This document shows, in pieces, positions 18,309-25,698 of a DNA stretch of 64,000 bases. Source of the DNA: Hyunsoonleella pacifica (GTDB taxonomy: Bacteria > Bacteroidota > Bacteroidia > Flavobacteriales > Flavobacteriaceae); assembly GCF_004310335.1 (NCBI RefSeq), contig NZ_SIRS01000002.1, positions 248,001-312,000 on the forward strand, written 5' to 3'. Under the pieces are notes generated by a model, which was given only the letters and a program-made list of their open reading frames with translations, did no database searches and was not told the origin of the DNA. A program made the position numbers and the translations under genes. Every line of letters starts with the position of its first letter. Position 1 is the first letter of the stretch.

Positions 18309-19178
18309 ATGAAATTAAATACAATAAAAACAGTAGGGCGAAGCGATTTCGTAAATATGGGCCCCATAAGATTGCGACAACCCATACCTACGCAGACCAT
18401 AGATAATATAGATCCGTTTATTTTATTACACCATTATGGGCCTTATGAAATAAATGCAAAAAGCAATCCATTTGATTTGGGTCCGCATCCACACCGTGGG
18501 TTTGAACCAATAACGTTTTTAATTCAAGGCGAACAACTACACAGAGATTCTTTAGGAAACGAAAGTATTGTAAGTGCAGGAGATGTGCAATGGACCACTG
18601 CAGGAAGAGGCATTGTACATGCAGAAGGCCCTACAAAACCCTTTGTTGAAAAAGGAGGTGTAATAGAAGGCATTCAGTTATGGCTGAATTTGCCCGCTGA
18701 AAAGAAAATGATAGAAGCTAATTATCAACATGTGAAACATGACCATTTTAGAGTAGTGTATTCTATAGATGGAAAAGTAACTATCCAAATTGTAGCAGGA
18801 GAATTAGATGGCGTTTATGGTCGAATACAAACCCAAACCGCTGTTAATGCATATATCATTGATGTTGAAGCAGGAGGGAGTTTTGATGTGGCTGTTCCAG
18901 AGCATCATCAATCGACAATTTATTTGCTAAAAGGCGATGTTACAGTAAATGGTTCAGAACAATTGAAGCTCAACGAAAATCAATTGATTCAATTTAATCA
19001 AGATGGTGAAGGGTTTTCTATTGAAGGAAATGCGACAAGTAAATTATTATTTCTCTCAGGAGAACCATTTAATGAGCCTATTCAAACTTATGGTCCCTAT
19101 GTAATGAACACACAAACTGAAATTATGGAAGCCATGAGAGATTATCAAATGGGGAAAATGGGGTTTCTGGCCCCATAA
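18309..19178 (+). CDS. pirin family protein
   Basis: A two-domain cupin of 289 residues. The metal-site half has LGPHPHRGFEPITFLIQG, HRDSLG and the downstream TTAGRGIVHAEGP (~95-107). The C-terminal half has the conserved pirin C domain ending FLSGEPFNEPIQTYGPYVMNT. Some pirins are quercetin 2,3-dioxygenases; the true substrate here is not known. It is preceded by the perfect palindrome described above, so it is probably a target of the adjacent MarR protein. Confidence 0.9.
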   Translation: MKLNTIKTVGRSDFVNMGPIRLRQPIPTQTIDNIDPFILLHHYGPYEINAKSNPFDLGPHPHRGFEPITFLIQGEQLHRDSLGNESIVSAGDVQWTTAGRGIVHAEGPTKPFVEKGGVIEGIQLWLNLPAEKKMIEANYQHVKHDHFRVVYSIDGKVTIQIVAGELDGVYGRIQTQTAVNAYIIDVEAGGSFDVAVPEHHQSTIYLLKGDVTVNGSEQLKLNENQLIQFNQDGEGFSIEGNATSKLLFLSGEPFNEPIQTYGPYVMNTQTEIMEAMRDYQMGKMGFLAP

Positions 19179-19187
19179 GAGGCCCCT

Positions 19188-19290
19188 AAACCCCGAAGGG
19201 GGAACTCATAACCTGCAAGTTTTTTGAAACCTTGTAGGTTTGAAAAAGTATGAGTAAGCATTCCCCTCCTTGGAGGGGCTAGGGGTGGGT
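19188..19290 (+). repeat. cluster of GC-rich intergenic hairpins
   Basis: Three small inverted repeats follow one another after pirin 1. They are CCCCGAAGGGGG near 19191-19202, AACCTGCAAG (19210-19219) pairing with CTTGTAGGTT (19231-19240), and CCCCTCCTTGGAGGGG at about 19263-19278 followed by CTAGGGGTGGG. The last resembles the CCTCCC..GGGAGGGTTAAGGAGGG string at 30933-30961. The second may also act as a terminator. They are much more GC-rich than their surroundings. Confidence 0.55.
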
Positions 19291-19305
19291 TGAAGAGTAT
19301 GAGTG

Positions 19306-19392
19306 GCGCGTTAGGGATTGCAGTGGAAAGCCCACAGCGACGTAGGAGCGAGGACTTGTAACGTAAAGCCCGACCCCTTGTGGGTAACGCCC
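19306..19392 (+). repeat. intergenic repeat family A, copy 2
   Basis: Begins GCGTTAGGGATTG (19308-19320) and ends AAAGCCCGACCCC (19365-19377) plus GGGTAACGCCC (19382-19392). The outer GCGTTA and TAACGC are inverted, so the element can fold on itself. It lies between the two pirin genes. Confidence 0.7.
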
Positions 19393-19460
19393 TAATAATA
19401 ACAATAAAAAAGTAATAATAAAATTTCCTTCTTCAAGGAAATGACAAAAGATTAAAAAAA

Positions 19461-20177
19461 ATGAAAACAATAGTTCACAAAGCAGACACAAGAGGATTTG
19501 CAAATCACGGTTGGTTAAAATCACATCATACATTTAGTTTTTCAAGTTATCAAAATCCAGAGCGCATGAATTTTGGTAAGCTAAGAGTATTGAATGACGA
19601 CGTGGTACAACCAAAAATGGGATTTGGTACGCACCCGCACCAAAATATGGAGATTATTTCTATTCCGCTAAAGGGTGCATTATCACATAAAGACAGTATG
19701 GGAAATAAACGCGCCATAGAGGTTGGCGAAGTTCAGGTAATGAGTGCAGGAGCTGGACTAACACACTCTGAGTTTAACGACAGTAAAACTGAGGAAGTTA
19801 ACTTTTTGCAACTTTGGATTATTCCAGAGGAAATGGGTGTTGAGCCAAATTACGAACAGCGAAAATTTGATACTTCTGCGCGTAAAAACACCTTGCAAAC
19901 GGTTGTGGCACCAAAGGATAAATTAGAAGGTAATGCGTTACCTATTAGTCAACAGGCATATATCTACAGAACTAATTTAGATGCTGGTAATTTAGTAAGT
20001 TTAAATATTAAAAAACCAGATAATGGTCTTTATATCTTTGTTACAGAAGGTGGCGTAAAAATCTCTGGAAATACCTTAAATAAACGTGATGCCATGGGTG
20101 TTTGGGATACAGATACAGTTGATATTTCTGCTTCTGAAGATGCTGAGGTGGTCATAATTGAAGTTCCTATGAACTAA
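19461..20177 (+). CDS. pirin family protein, YhhW type
   Basis: The protein has 238 residues and a shorter pirin layout than the other pirin. Motifs are ANHGWLKSHHTFSFSSY, GTHPHQNMEIISIPLKG, SHKDSMGN, SAGAGLTHSEFN (~96-107) and FLQLWIIPE, all typical of the YhhW-like quercetinase subgroup of metal cupins. It is separated from pirin 1 by 282 bases of repeat DNA, so it may or may not share its transcript. A hairpin terminator follows at 20200-20227. Confidence 0.9.
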   Translation: MKTIVHKADTRGFANHGWLKSHHTFSFSSYQNPERMNFGKLRVLNDDVVQPKMGFGTHPHQNMEIISIPLKGALSHKDSMGNKRAIEVGEVQVMSAGAGLTHSEFNDSKTEEVNFLQLWIIPEEMGVEPNYEQRKFDTSARKNTLQTVVAPKDKLEGNALPISQQAYIYRTNLDAGNLVSLNIKKPDNGLYIFVTEGGVKISGNTLNKRDAMGVWDTDTVDISASEDAEVVIIEVPMN

Positions 20178-20199
20178 AAATTCGTAATGATTAATAGCG

Positions 20200-20227
20200 A
20201 AAAAGCACCTTGAAATAGGTGCTTTTT
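20200..20227 (+). terminator. rho-independent terminator after pirin 2
   Basis: The stem AAAAAGCACCT / AGGTGCTTTTT has 11 perfect pairs with a six-base loop and a T run. Confidence 0.85.
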
Positions 20228-20278
20228 TTATTTAAAACTACGATATTTGTTTTTTAACTAACCAAAATAGAAAAGAGT

Positions 20279-20461
20279 ATGGCGATGAATAAGAATACAG
20301 TGTTGGCTTGGGCTACATGGATAATGATTTTTGTAGGTCTTGGACTTATAGCACTTGGCGCATTTAGATATTACGAAGTAGCAGGATATGGTTTTGCGGC
20401 TGTAGGAATTGGCTTTTTAGCTGTAGCTTGGGTGTTTAATGCTTTAAAAGGGCGTGTCTAA
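20279..20461 (+). CDS. small two-helix membrane protein (CAL67264-like family)
   Basis: The protein has 60 residues. Two hydrophobic helices (~8-27 and 34-54) are joined by a short turn with FRYYEVAGYG, and the C-terminus is basic (LKGRV). It resembles a family of tiny flavobacterial membrane proteins that I recall under the name CAL67264; the function is unknown. It lies between a terminator and ettA on the same strand, 78 bases before ettA. An alternative start is the Met at codon 3. Confidence 0.75.
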   Translation: MAMNKNTVLAWATWIMIFVGLGLIALGAFRYYEVAGYGFAAVGIGFLAVAWVFNALKGRV

Positions 20462-20539
20462 AGAGCTCTACACACTGCCAATAAAGACTATAATCATTAA
20501 TATAAATCATACTAAAGATTAATAACTATCAATTAAAAA

Positions 20540-22231
20540 ATGAGTGACGATAAAAAGATAATTTTCTCAATGTCTGGTGTTACCAAGACATTTCAAAGTA
20601 CAAATACACCAGTTTTAAAAAATATATACTTAAGCTTTTTTTACGGCGCTAAAATTGGAATTTTAGGACTTAATGGTTCTGGTAAATCTACATTATTAAA
20701 AATAATAGCTGGTGTTGATAAAAATTATCAGGGGGATGTTGTGTTTTCTCAGGATTATTCCGTTGGATATTTAGAGCAAGAACCGCAACTAGATGATGAA
20801 AAAACAGTTATGGAAGTGGTACGTGAAGGTGCCGCGGAAACCGTTGCTATTCTTGATGAATACAATAAAATAAACGATCAGTTTGGTTTAGAAGAGGTGT
20901 ATAGTGATCCTGATAAGATGGAAAAGCTAATGAACCGACAAGCAGAATTGCAAGACCAAATTGATGCAGCAAATGCCTGGGAGCTGGACACCAAGTTAGA
21001 AATAGCGATGGATGCACTGCGTACTCCAGATGGCGACAAAAAAATAGGTGTACTGTCTGGAGGAGAACGCAGGCGTGTAGCGTTATGTCGTTTACTATTA
21101 AAAGAACCAGATGTATTATTATTGGATGAGCCTACAAACCATTTGGATGCAGAGTCTGTACATTGGTTAGAGCATCATTTAGCACAATATAAAGGTACTG
21201 TAATAGCAGTAACGCACGATAGGTATTTCTTAGATAATGTGGCTGGTTGGATTTTAGAGCTGGATAGAGGAGAAGGTATTCCTTGGAAAGGGAACTACTC
21301 GTCTTGGTTAGATCAAAAATCTAAGCGTATGGCCCAAGAAGGTAAAGCGGCTTCTAAACGTCAAAAAACCTTAGAACGTGAGTTAGAGTGGGTACGCCAA
21401 GGTGCAAAAGGACGTCAAACTAAACAAAAAGCGCGTTTAAAGAATTACGATAAGTTAATGAGTCAAGATCAAAAGCAATTGGATGAAAAGCTAGAAATAT
21501 ACATTCCAAATGGCCCACGCTTGGGTACCAATGTAATTGAAGCTAAAGGTGTTGCTAAAGGATATGATGATAAATTATTGTACGATGATTTAAATTTTAA
21601 TTTACCGCAAGCAGGAATTGTTGGAATTATAGGACCAAATGGTGCTGGTAAAACAACCATTTTCAGAATGATAATGGGAGAGGAAACTCCAGATAAAGGA
21701 GCCTTTACCGTAGGAGATACTGCTAAAATTGCTTACGTAGATCAAAGCCATTCAAATATAGATCCAGAAAAGACAATATGGCAAAACTTTAGTGATGAGC
21801 AAGAGTTAGTAATGATGGGAGGAAAGCAGGTTAATTCTAGGGCATACTTAAGTCGATTCAATTTTTCTGGAAGTGAGCAAAACAAAAAAGTAAAACTGCT
21901 TTCTGGTGGAGAGCGTAACCGTTTGCATTTGGCCATGACGCTTAAAGAAGAAGGTAATGTATTACTTTTAGATGAGCCCACTAATGATCTTGATGTGAAT
22001 ACGTTACGTGCTTTAGAAGAGGGTTTGGAGAACTTTGCGGGGTGTGCCGTAGTAATTAGTCATGACCGTTGGTTCTTGGATAGAATATGTACCCATATTT
22101 TGGCATTTGAAGGCGATTCTCAAGTATATTTCTTTGAGGGTAGTTTTTCTGATTATGAGGAAAATAAGAAGAAACGCTTAGGAGGTGATTTAATGCCGAA
22201 ACGTATTAAGTATAAAAAATTAGTTAGGTAA
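20540..22231 (+). CDS. ettA: energy-dependent translational throttle protein EttA (ABC-F ATPase)
   Basis: An ABC-F protein of 563 residues with two ATPase cassettes and no membrane span. The first has GLNGSGKST and LSGGERRRVALCRLLL followed by LLLDEPTNHLD; the second has GPNGAGKTT, LLSGGERNRLHLAM and LLLDEPTNDLD. The linker between them (ERELEWVRQGAKGRQTKQKA) is the P-site tRNA-interaction motif, and the end GSFSDYEENKKKRLG is EttA-type. It gates the first steps of elongation on the ribosome according to ATP/ADP levels. Its length fits the family (about 555 residues in E. coli). It is terminated by the strong hairpin at 22252-22283. Confidence 0.95.
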   Translation: MSDDKKIIFSMSGVTKTFQSTNTPVLKNIYLSFFYGAKIGILGLNGSGKSTLLKIIAGVDKNYQGDVVFSQDYSVGYLEQEPQLDDEKTVMEVVREGAAETVAILDEYNKINDQFGLEEVYSDPDKMEKLMNRQAELQDQIDAANAWELDTKLEIAMDALRTPDGDKKIGVLSGGERRRVALCRLLLKEPDVLLLDEPTNHLDAESVHWLEHHLAQYKGTVIAVTHDRYFLDNVAGWILELDRGEGIPWKGNYSSWLDQKSKRMAQEGKAASKRQKTLERELEWVRQGAKGRQTKQKARLKNYDKLMSQDQKQLDEKLEIYIPNGPRLGTNVIEAKGVAKGYDDKLLYDDLNFNLPQAGIVGIIGPNGAGKTTIFRMIMGEETPDKGAFTVGDTAKIAYVDQSHSNIDPEKTIWQNFSDEQELVMMGGKQVNSRAYLSRFNFSGSEQNKKVKLLSGGERNRLHLAMTLKEEGNVLLLDEPTNDLDVNTLRALEEGLENFAGCAVVISHDRWFLDRICTHILAFEGDSQVYFFEGSFSDYEENKKKRLGGDLMPKRIKYKKLVR

Positions 22232-22251
22232 TTAACGTATTAAGTAAAATT

Positions 22252-22283
22252 AAAAAAGCCCACTTTATAAAGTGGGCTTTTTT
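22252..22283. terminator. strong bidirectional terminator between ettA and the small membrane genes
   Basis: A perfect 14-base inverted repeat (AAAAAAGCCCACTT / AAGTGGGCTTTTTT) with a four-base loop. A and T runs on each side suit use in both directions. Confidence 0.92.
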
Positions 22284-22297
22284 AATTTTATATATAT

Positions 22298-22468
22298 CTA
22301 TTTGTAAATATGACCGTCTCCTAATTTATAATCAGAAACATCGATGTTTTCAAAACTCTTCTTTGTAGCATCAAACTGACGTAACAATGTACTTTGCTTT
22401 TCTATATTTCTAAAAATTAGAAAAAGAAGTATGAAAATAGGGGCAAATAAAAGGAATAGTAAAATCAT
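22298..22468 (-). CDS. small one-helix membrane protein ending in a DGHIY motif
   Basis: A frame of 56 residues starts at ATG 22468. It has a hydrophobic N-terminal helix (MILLLFLFAPIFILLFLIF), a short polar part with a possible coiled coil, and the end YKLGDGHIYK. The upstream gene (22477-22716) has the same plan and ends DFRDGHLYDNN. The two are only 8 bases apart, so both are probably real and duplicated. I do not recognise the family. Confidence 0.65.
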   Translation of the reverse strand: MILLFLLFAPIFILLFLIFRNIEKQSTLLRQFDATKKSFENIDVSDYKLGDGHIYK

Positions 22469-22476
22469 ATTAAATT

Positions 22477-22716
22477 TTAATTATTATCATATAGGTGACC
22501 ATCTCTAAAATCTTTATAAGCTTTATTATCGTCATCACTTTGTAAAGGACCTGATTTTGCTAATTGGTCGTTTTCCTTTTTTAAAATATAAGATTTTCTT
22601 ACACCAAGAATAAGAAGCACTAAGAAAAACACTACCACTATAGAAAGGACAGTGACAATTTGGCTTTGACTTATTAATAAGGGGATTTTACTTGGGTGTA
22701 TGTTTAAGAGAAACAT
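22477..22716 (-). CDS. small one-helix membrane protein ending in a DGHLY motif
   Basis: The protein has 79 residues. A polar start of ~18 residues is followed by one membrane span (~19-42, VTVLSIVVVFFLVLLILGV), then a short polar tail ending KDFRDGHLYDNN. The tail motif is shared with the protein encoded just downstream. A TATCTTTG promoter element lies at 22747-22754 on the minus strand, right upstream. The pair faces the coiled-coil/AAA+ cluster across a divergent promoter. The function is unknown. Confidence 0.7.
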   Translation of the reverse strand: MFLLNIHPSKIPLLISQSQIVTVLSIVVVFFLVLLILGVRKSYILKKENDQLAKSGPLQSDDDNKAYKDFRDGHLYDNN

Positions 22717-23043
22717 GAATTAGTCGATTTGGGTTAATAGCTTTCACAAAGATAGGCTTTTTTATAAACTAAAGTGTTAAAAATGAACCTAATATGCGAA
22801 ATTTATTAACATCATGTTAATTTGTTACAATGAAAAACTATCTAAATCAATGGTTTTCAATTACTTTGATTGAAGTTTTATCTTACATAATTTTGTTTTA
22901 GAAAATGAAACTTTTGAATGTTTTGTAACAATTCAGCCTAGAAAAACACTTATAATTTAAAGCGATTTAAATTTTAAAAGTCATCTTTTTTAACGAAATT
23001 GCTTACCCTTAAAAATGTTCAACTTTAAAACACTACATAAACC
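22717..23043. promoter_or_regulatory. divergent promoter region before the coiled-coil/AAA+ cluster
   Basis: There is no gene in these 327 bases. On the plus strand, TTTG (22865-22868) and TAATTTTG (22888-22895) are 19 bases apart, a good flavobacterial promoter, leaving a leader of about 140 bases before the ATG at 23044. On the minus strand, TATCTTTG (22747-22754) serves the small membrane genes. Confidence 0.55.
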
Positions 23044-24387
23044 ATGTCTGATGATTTTGACTTATTAGAAACAAATTCCAATGAAAAAACTGAAAAAGTA
23101 GATGTCAATTGGGGTAAAGCCATTGATACTATGAAATCTAAATTGTCTCAAGAAGATGATCCAGAAGTTCGCCAGAAAATATTAAATGCAACATTAGATG
23201 ATGTTGTAAACATGGCAGAAAAAGACAGAACAACACTTTTGGACGCTATTAAAGATTTAACTGATTATCAGGATGAGGTTGGTATTTTGTTTGAAAAATT
23301 TTCATCACTCAATGCTACAGAGCAAAAAGTAATAGACGATGCGCAAAAAGCTTTAGAGCGTGCCAAAATAGAATTGGAAGATGCTCTGGCAAAACCAGAT
23401 ACATGGTGGAATAACCTTTGGGGGCGAAAAAGTAAAATAGCAAAAGCAGAACAAGCTTTAAAAGATTCTGAAAAGACGAGAGCTGCAGCCGATAATAAGG
23501 CAAAAGCTATGTTTCAAGAGCGTATAGAAAATGCTGATGTACAAACACTTTTAAAGGAGCTATCTTATAAGTCTCAAGCCGCGGTTACCCGTTTAAAAAA
23601 TCGCGAAGTAGAGATTAAAGAAGTAGAGGATAAGTTACAAGATGCTATTGTAGAGGCAACTAAAAATCACACCAAAGCACTAGAGAAGAAGAAAGAGGTA
23701 GAAGCCAAGCTTGAAGAGCGTTATGCATTGCTAAAGCAAGCACGTCAAGAACTGGAAGACGTTGCGGATAAGCAATCTGCTGAATATGCACAAGCTATTG
23801 GGAAAGTTACGGAATTGGAGCAAAAAGTGGAAGAACTTGAAGGTTTAAAAAACGCTTACACTACTTTGGCCGCTAGTAAGGATAGTTTTGTTCATAAGCA
23901 CAATTTAACCATAAAAGTATTAACCTCATTACGAAGTAATTTACAAACGCATCGTGCAAAGTTAAAAAGTGATACTGAGGAGCGTTTAAAATATTACGAT
24001 GGTTATGTTGTGGCTTTGAAGGCGAGAACTGATCAAGAGTTCGCTGCTATATTGGAGCATTTAGGTGTTAAAACTGATGAGCATATTGGGGAAACTCTTG
24101 CAGCAATGCATACGGCTAGTGCTAAGGCGCGTCAAGATATGATGGATAACATACCAGTACACGAAAAGGTAATGCAGGGTGTTTATAGTAGTTATGCGGA
24201 GGCACTACAAGAAATTCGCGAGAAAGATGTAGATATTCAAAAAAACTTTGCAGAGCGTTATGGTATTGATATGAAAGAGATTTTTGAAGAGTACTATAAG
24301 GCTGATGTTAATGCACCATCTGATAACGATGATGAACCTGAAGGAGCGCCTAAACCTAAGGCAGAGGATGATGATTTATTGTCTTAA
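23044..24387 (+). CDS. long coiled-coil cytoplasmic protein, first gene of the AAA+ cluster
   Basis: The protein has 447 residues with no signal peptide or membrane span. Almost the whole chain is charged and helical; heptad-like runs are clear at ~90-160 and ~175-330. A Trp-rich spot (WWNNLWGRKSK, ~122-132) interrupts the first coil. The C-terminus is acidic and ends EDDDLLS. It recalls bacterial coiled-coil scaffolds that automated annotation sometimes calls 'microtubule-binding' or compares to TelA; I cannot confirm either. It is the first of a same-strand series that includes an AAA+ ATPase, so a scaffold or substrate role for that ATPase is the best guess. Confidence 0.7.
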   Translation: MSDDFDLLETNSNEKTEKVDVNWGKAIDTMKSKLSQEDDPEVRQKILNATLDDVVNMAEKDRTTLLDAIKDLTDYQDEVGILFEKFSSLNATEQKVIDDAQKALERAKIELEDALAKPDTWWNNLWGRKSKIAKAEQALKDSEKTRAAADNKAKAMFQERIENADVQTLLKELSYKSQAAVTRLKNREVEIKEVEDKLQDAIVEATKNHTKALEKKKEVEAKLEERYALLKQARQELEDVADKQSAEYAQAIGKVTELEQKVEELEGLKNAYTTLAASKDSFVHKHNLTIKVLTSLRSNLQTHRAKLKSDTEERLKYYDGYVVALKARTDQEFAAILEHLGVKTDEHIGETLAAMHTASAKARQDMMDNIPVHEKVMQGVYSSYAEALQEIREKDVDIQKNFAERYGIDMKEIFEEYYKADVNAPSDNDDEPEGAPKPKAEDDDLLS

Positions 24388-24428
24388 TTATTCAACAAAA
24401 AACTATAAATTTTAAGTGAGTTCGGACT

Positions 24429-24511
24429 GCGTTAGGGATTGAACGGTATGTTTGAAATCCCCGACGCAGGAGGGATTGAGTAGAGAAAGCCCGACCCTTG
24501 TGGTAACGCCC
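24429..24511 (+). repeat. intergenic repeat family A, copy 3
   Basis: Begins GCGTTAGGGATTG (24429-24441) and ends AAAGCCCGACCC (24486-24497) and GGTAACGCCC (24502-24511), the same end blocks as the copy at 19306. It lies between the coiled-coil gene and the next gene. Confidence 0.7.
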
Positions 24512-24547
24512 AAAAAGAATAAATAATTCCGCATGTTGCTACTGCAA

Positions 24548-24574
24548 ACTGCGACTGATTACTGAGTACTGAAA
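24548..24574 (+). repeat. short intergenic repeat family B, copy 2
   Basis: CTGCGACTGATTACTGAGTACTGAA-like sequence (CTGATTACTGAGTACTGAA core) ends just before the ATG at 24576. It is related to the strings before marR and before the AAA+ gene. Confidence 0.5.
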
Positions 24575-24575
24575 T

Positions 24576-25634
24576 ATGTCAATTAACCAAATAGTTACAC
24601 CTTTAGATTCAGCTATTTTAGATTCCAAAGCGCACTATACATTTTACCATAAAATGATAGATTTTGTGTTTAAAGAATTGGTGGTGGCGGTGCAACGCGA
24701 AAGTATTTGTAATACTGCAGAAGTAGCAATGTTTAAGCAATATTGTGATTTGTTATTATACTCTATTGAAGCCATGCGTATTAAATACATGTATGATGAT
24801 GAGGACAATATGAAAGTGGATTTAACTGAATCTGGCTTTCCAAATTACTTAGAATTTCGCTATTTGTTTAACGACTTAGAGCTTAGAGATGAGTATTTAG
24901 GGAGGTTAACGCCAATAGCAACGCTTAAGGAAGAGTTTTTAGATACCTTGATGCGTAAAAAGCAGCATGTTAAGAAAAGTAGATTGTTTCAAGCTGCATC
25001 AATTGTGTATTATGCTTCGGTAAACAAAACATATATTTTTAATCGGTTTGTACAAGGTAAAATTGTAAGTGCACCAAAAGATTCTGGGGCAGATTTACTA
25101 ACCAGCTGGAGTTTCTACGATGTGGTTAAAAACAGACCTTTTATCTGTTTTATGTATTTTAATTATGATGGCAATAAAATAAATGACTACAAACATGAGA
25201 TATACGATATACTTAAAACTGTAGGAGATAGAGATATGGCCTTAGATACTATGGCTTATGGTATTGATAAAAAGTTGCCAAAAGTATCGCCAAAGCTAAT
25301 AAAACGTATTGATTTAGGACCGATACATAATATGTTTACTAAAGACGAAAATGTATTAACACATACGGTGCTGGAGGCCATTAGTAAGAAAACAATTCCT
25401 TTAGAATCTTATGCGGTATCGCTTAAAGTGACAGAAGTAGCATCTAAAAATGAATTTAAAGAAGGTAGCTTTTTTAATAAACAGATATTGCAAAACTGGG
25501 GAGATGTATTTCAGCAACAATACATTTTGGCGCCTCATCGTGTCATTCAATTATTATATAACAAAACACCAGATATTATGAATGGCTTGGCAAAACCACC
25601 TATTGAAATTGCTGGTGTGGAAATAAAACTTTAA
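24576..25634 (+). CDS. unrecognised cytoplasmic protein of the AAA+ cluster
   Basis: The protein has 352 residues with no signal peptide, no membrane span and no motif that I know. It is mixed alpha/beta: helical and acidic in the first half, with hydrophobic beta-like strands later (FICFMYFNYDG, QQYILAPHRVIQLLY). It stands between the coiled-coil gene and the AAA+ ATPase on the same strand, each separated by repeat-bearing gaps of 64-188 bases. Conserved neighbourhood in related genomes would be the first thing that could suggest its role. Confidence 0.65.
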   Translation: MSINQIVTPLDSAILDSKAHYTFYHKMIDFVFKELVVAVQRESICNTAEVAMFKQYCDLLLYSIEAMRIKYMYDDEDNMKVDLTESGFPNYLEFRYLFNDLELRDEYLGRLTPIATLKEEFLDTLMRKKQHVKKSRLFQAASIVYYASVNKTYIFNRFVQGKIVSAPKDSGADLLTSWSFYDVVKNRPFICFMYFNYDGNKINDYKHEIYDILKTVGDRDMALDTMAYGIDKKLPKVSPKLIKRIDLGPIHNMFTKDENVLTHTVLEAISKKTIPLESYAVSLKVTEVASKNEFKEGSFFNKQILQNWGDVFQQQYILAPHRVIQLLYNKTPDIMNGLAKPPIEIAGVEIKL

Positions 25635-25644
25635 AGTAAGCAGT

Positions 25645-25690
25645 CGCAGTCTCAGTAAACAGTACTGAATACTGAGACTGTGACTGAAAA
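25645..25690 (+). repeat. short intergenic repeat family B, copy 3 (double)
   Basis: CAGTCGCAGTCTCAGTAAACAG followed by CAGTACTGAATACTGAGACT, about a dozen bases before the ATG at 25699. The left half contains the reverse of GACTGAGAC, so the string is partly inverted and could pair with itself. Confidence 0.5.
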
Positions 25691-25698
25691 CTAAAACC

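Noticed and set aside
17795-25690. CRISPR-like short repeats
   Set aside because: The repeat copies are few, far apart, unequal and lie before start codons; no regular spacers and no cas genes in the window.
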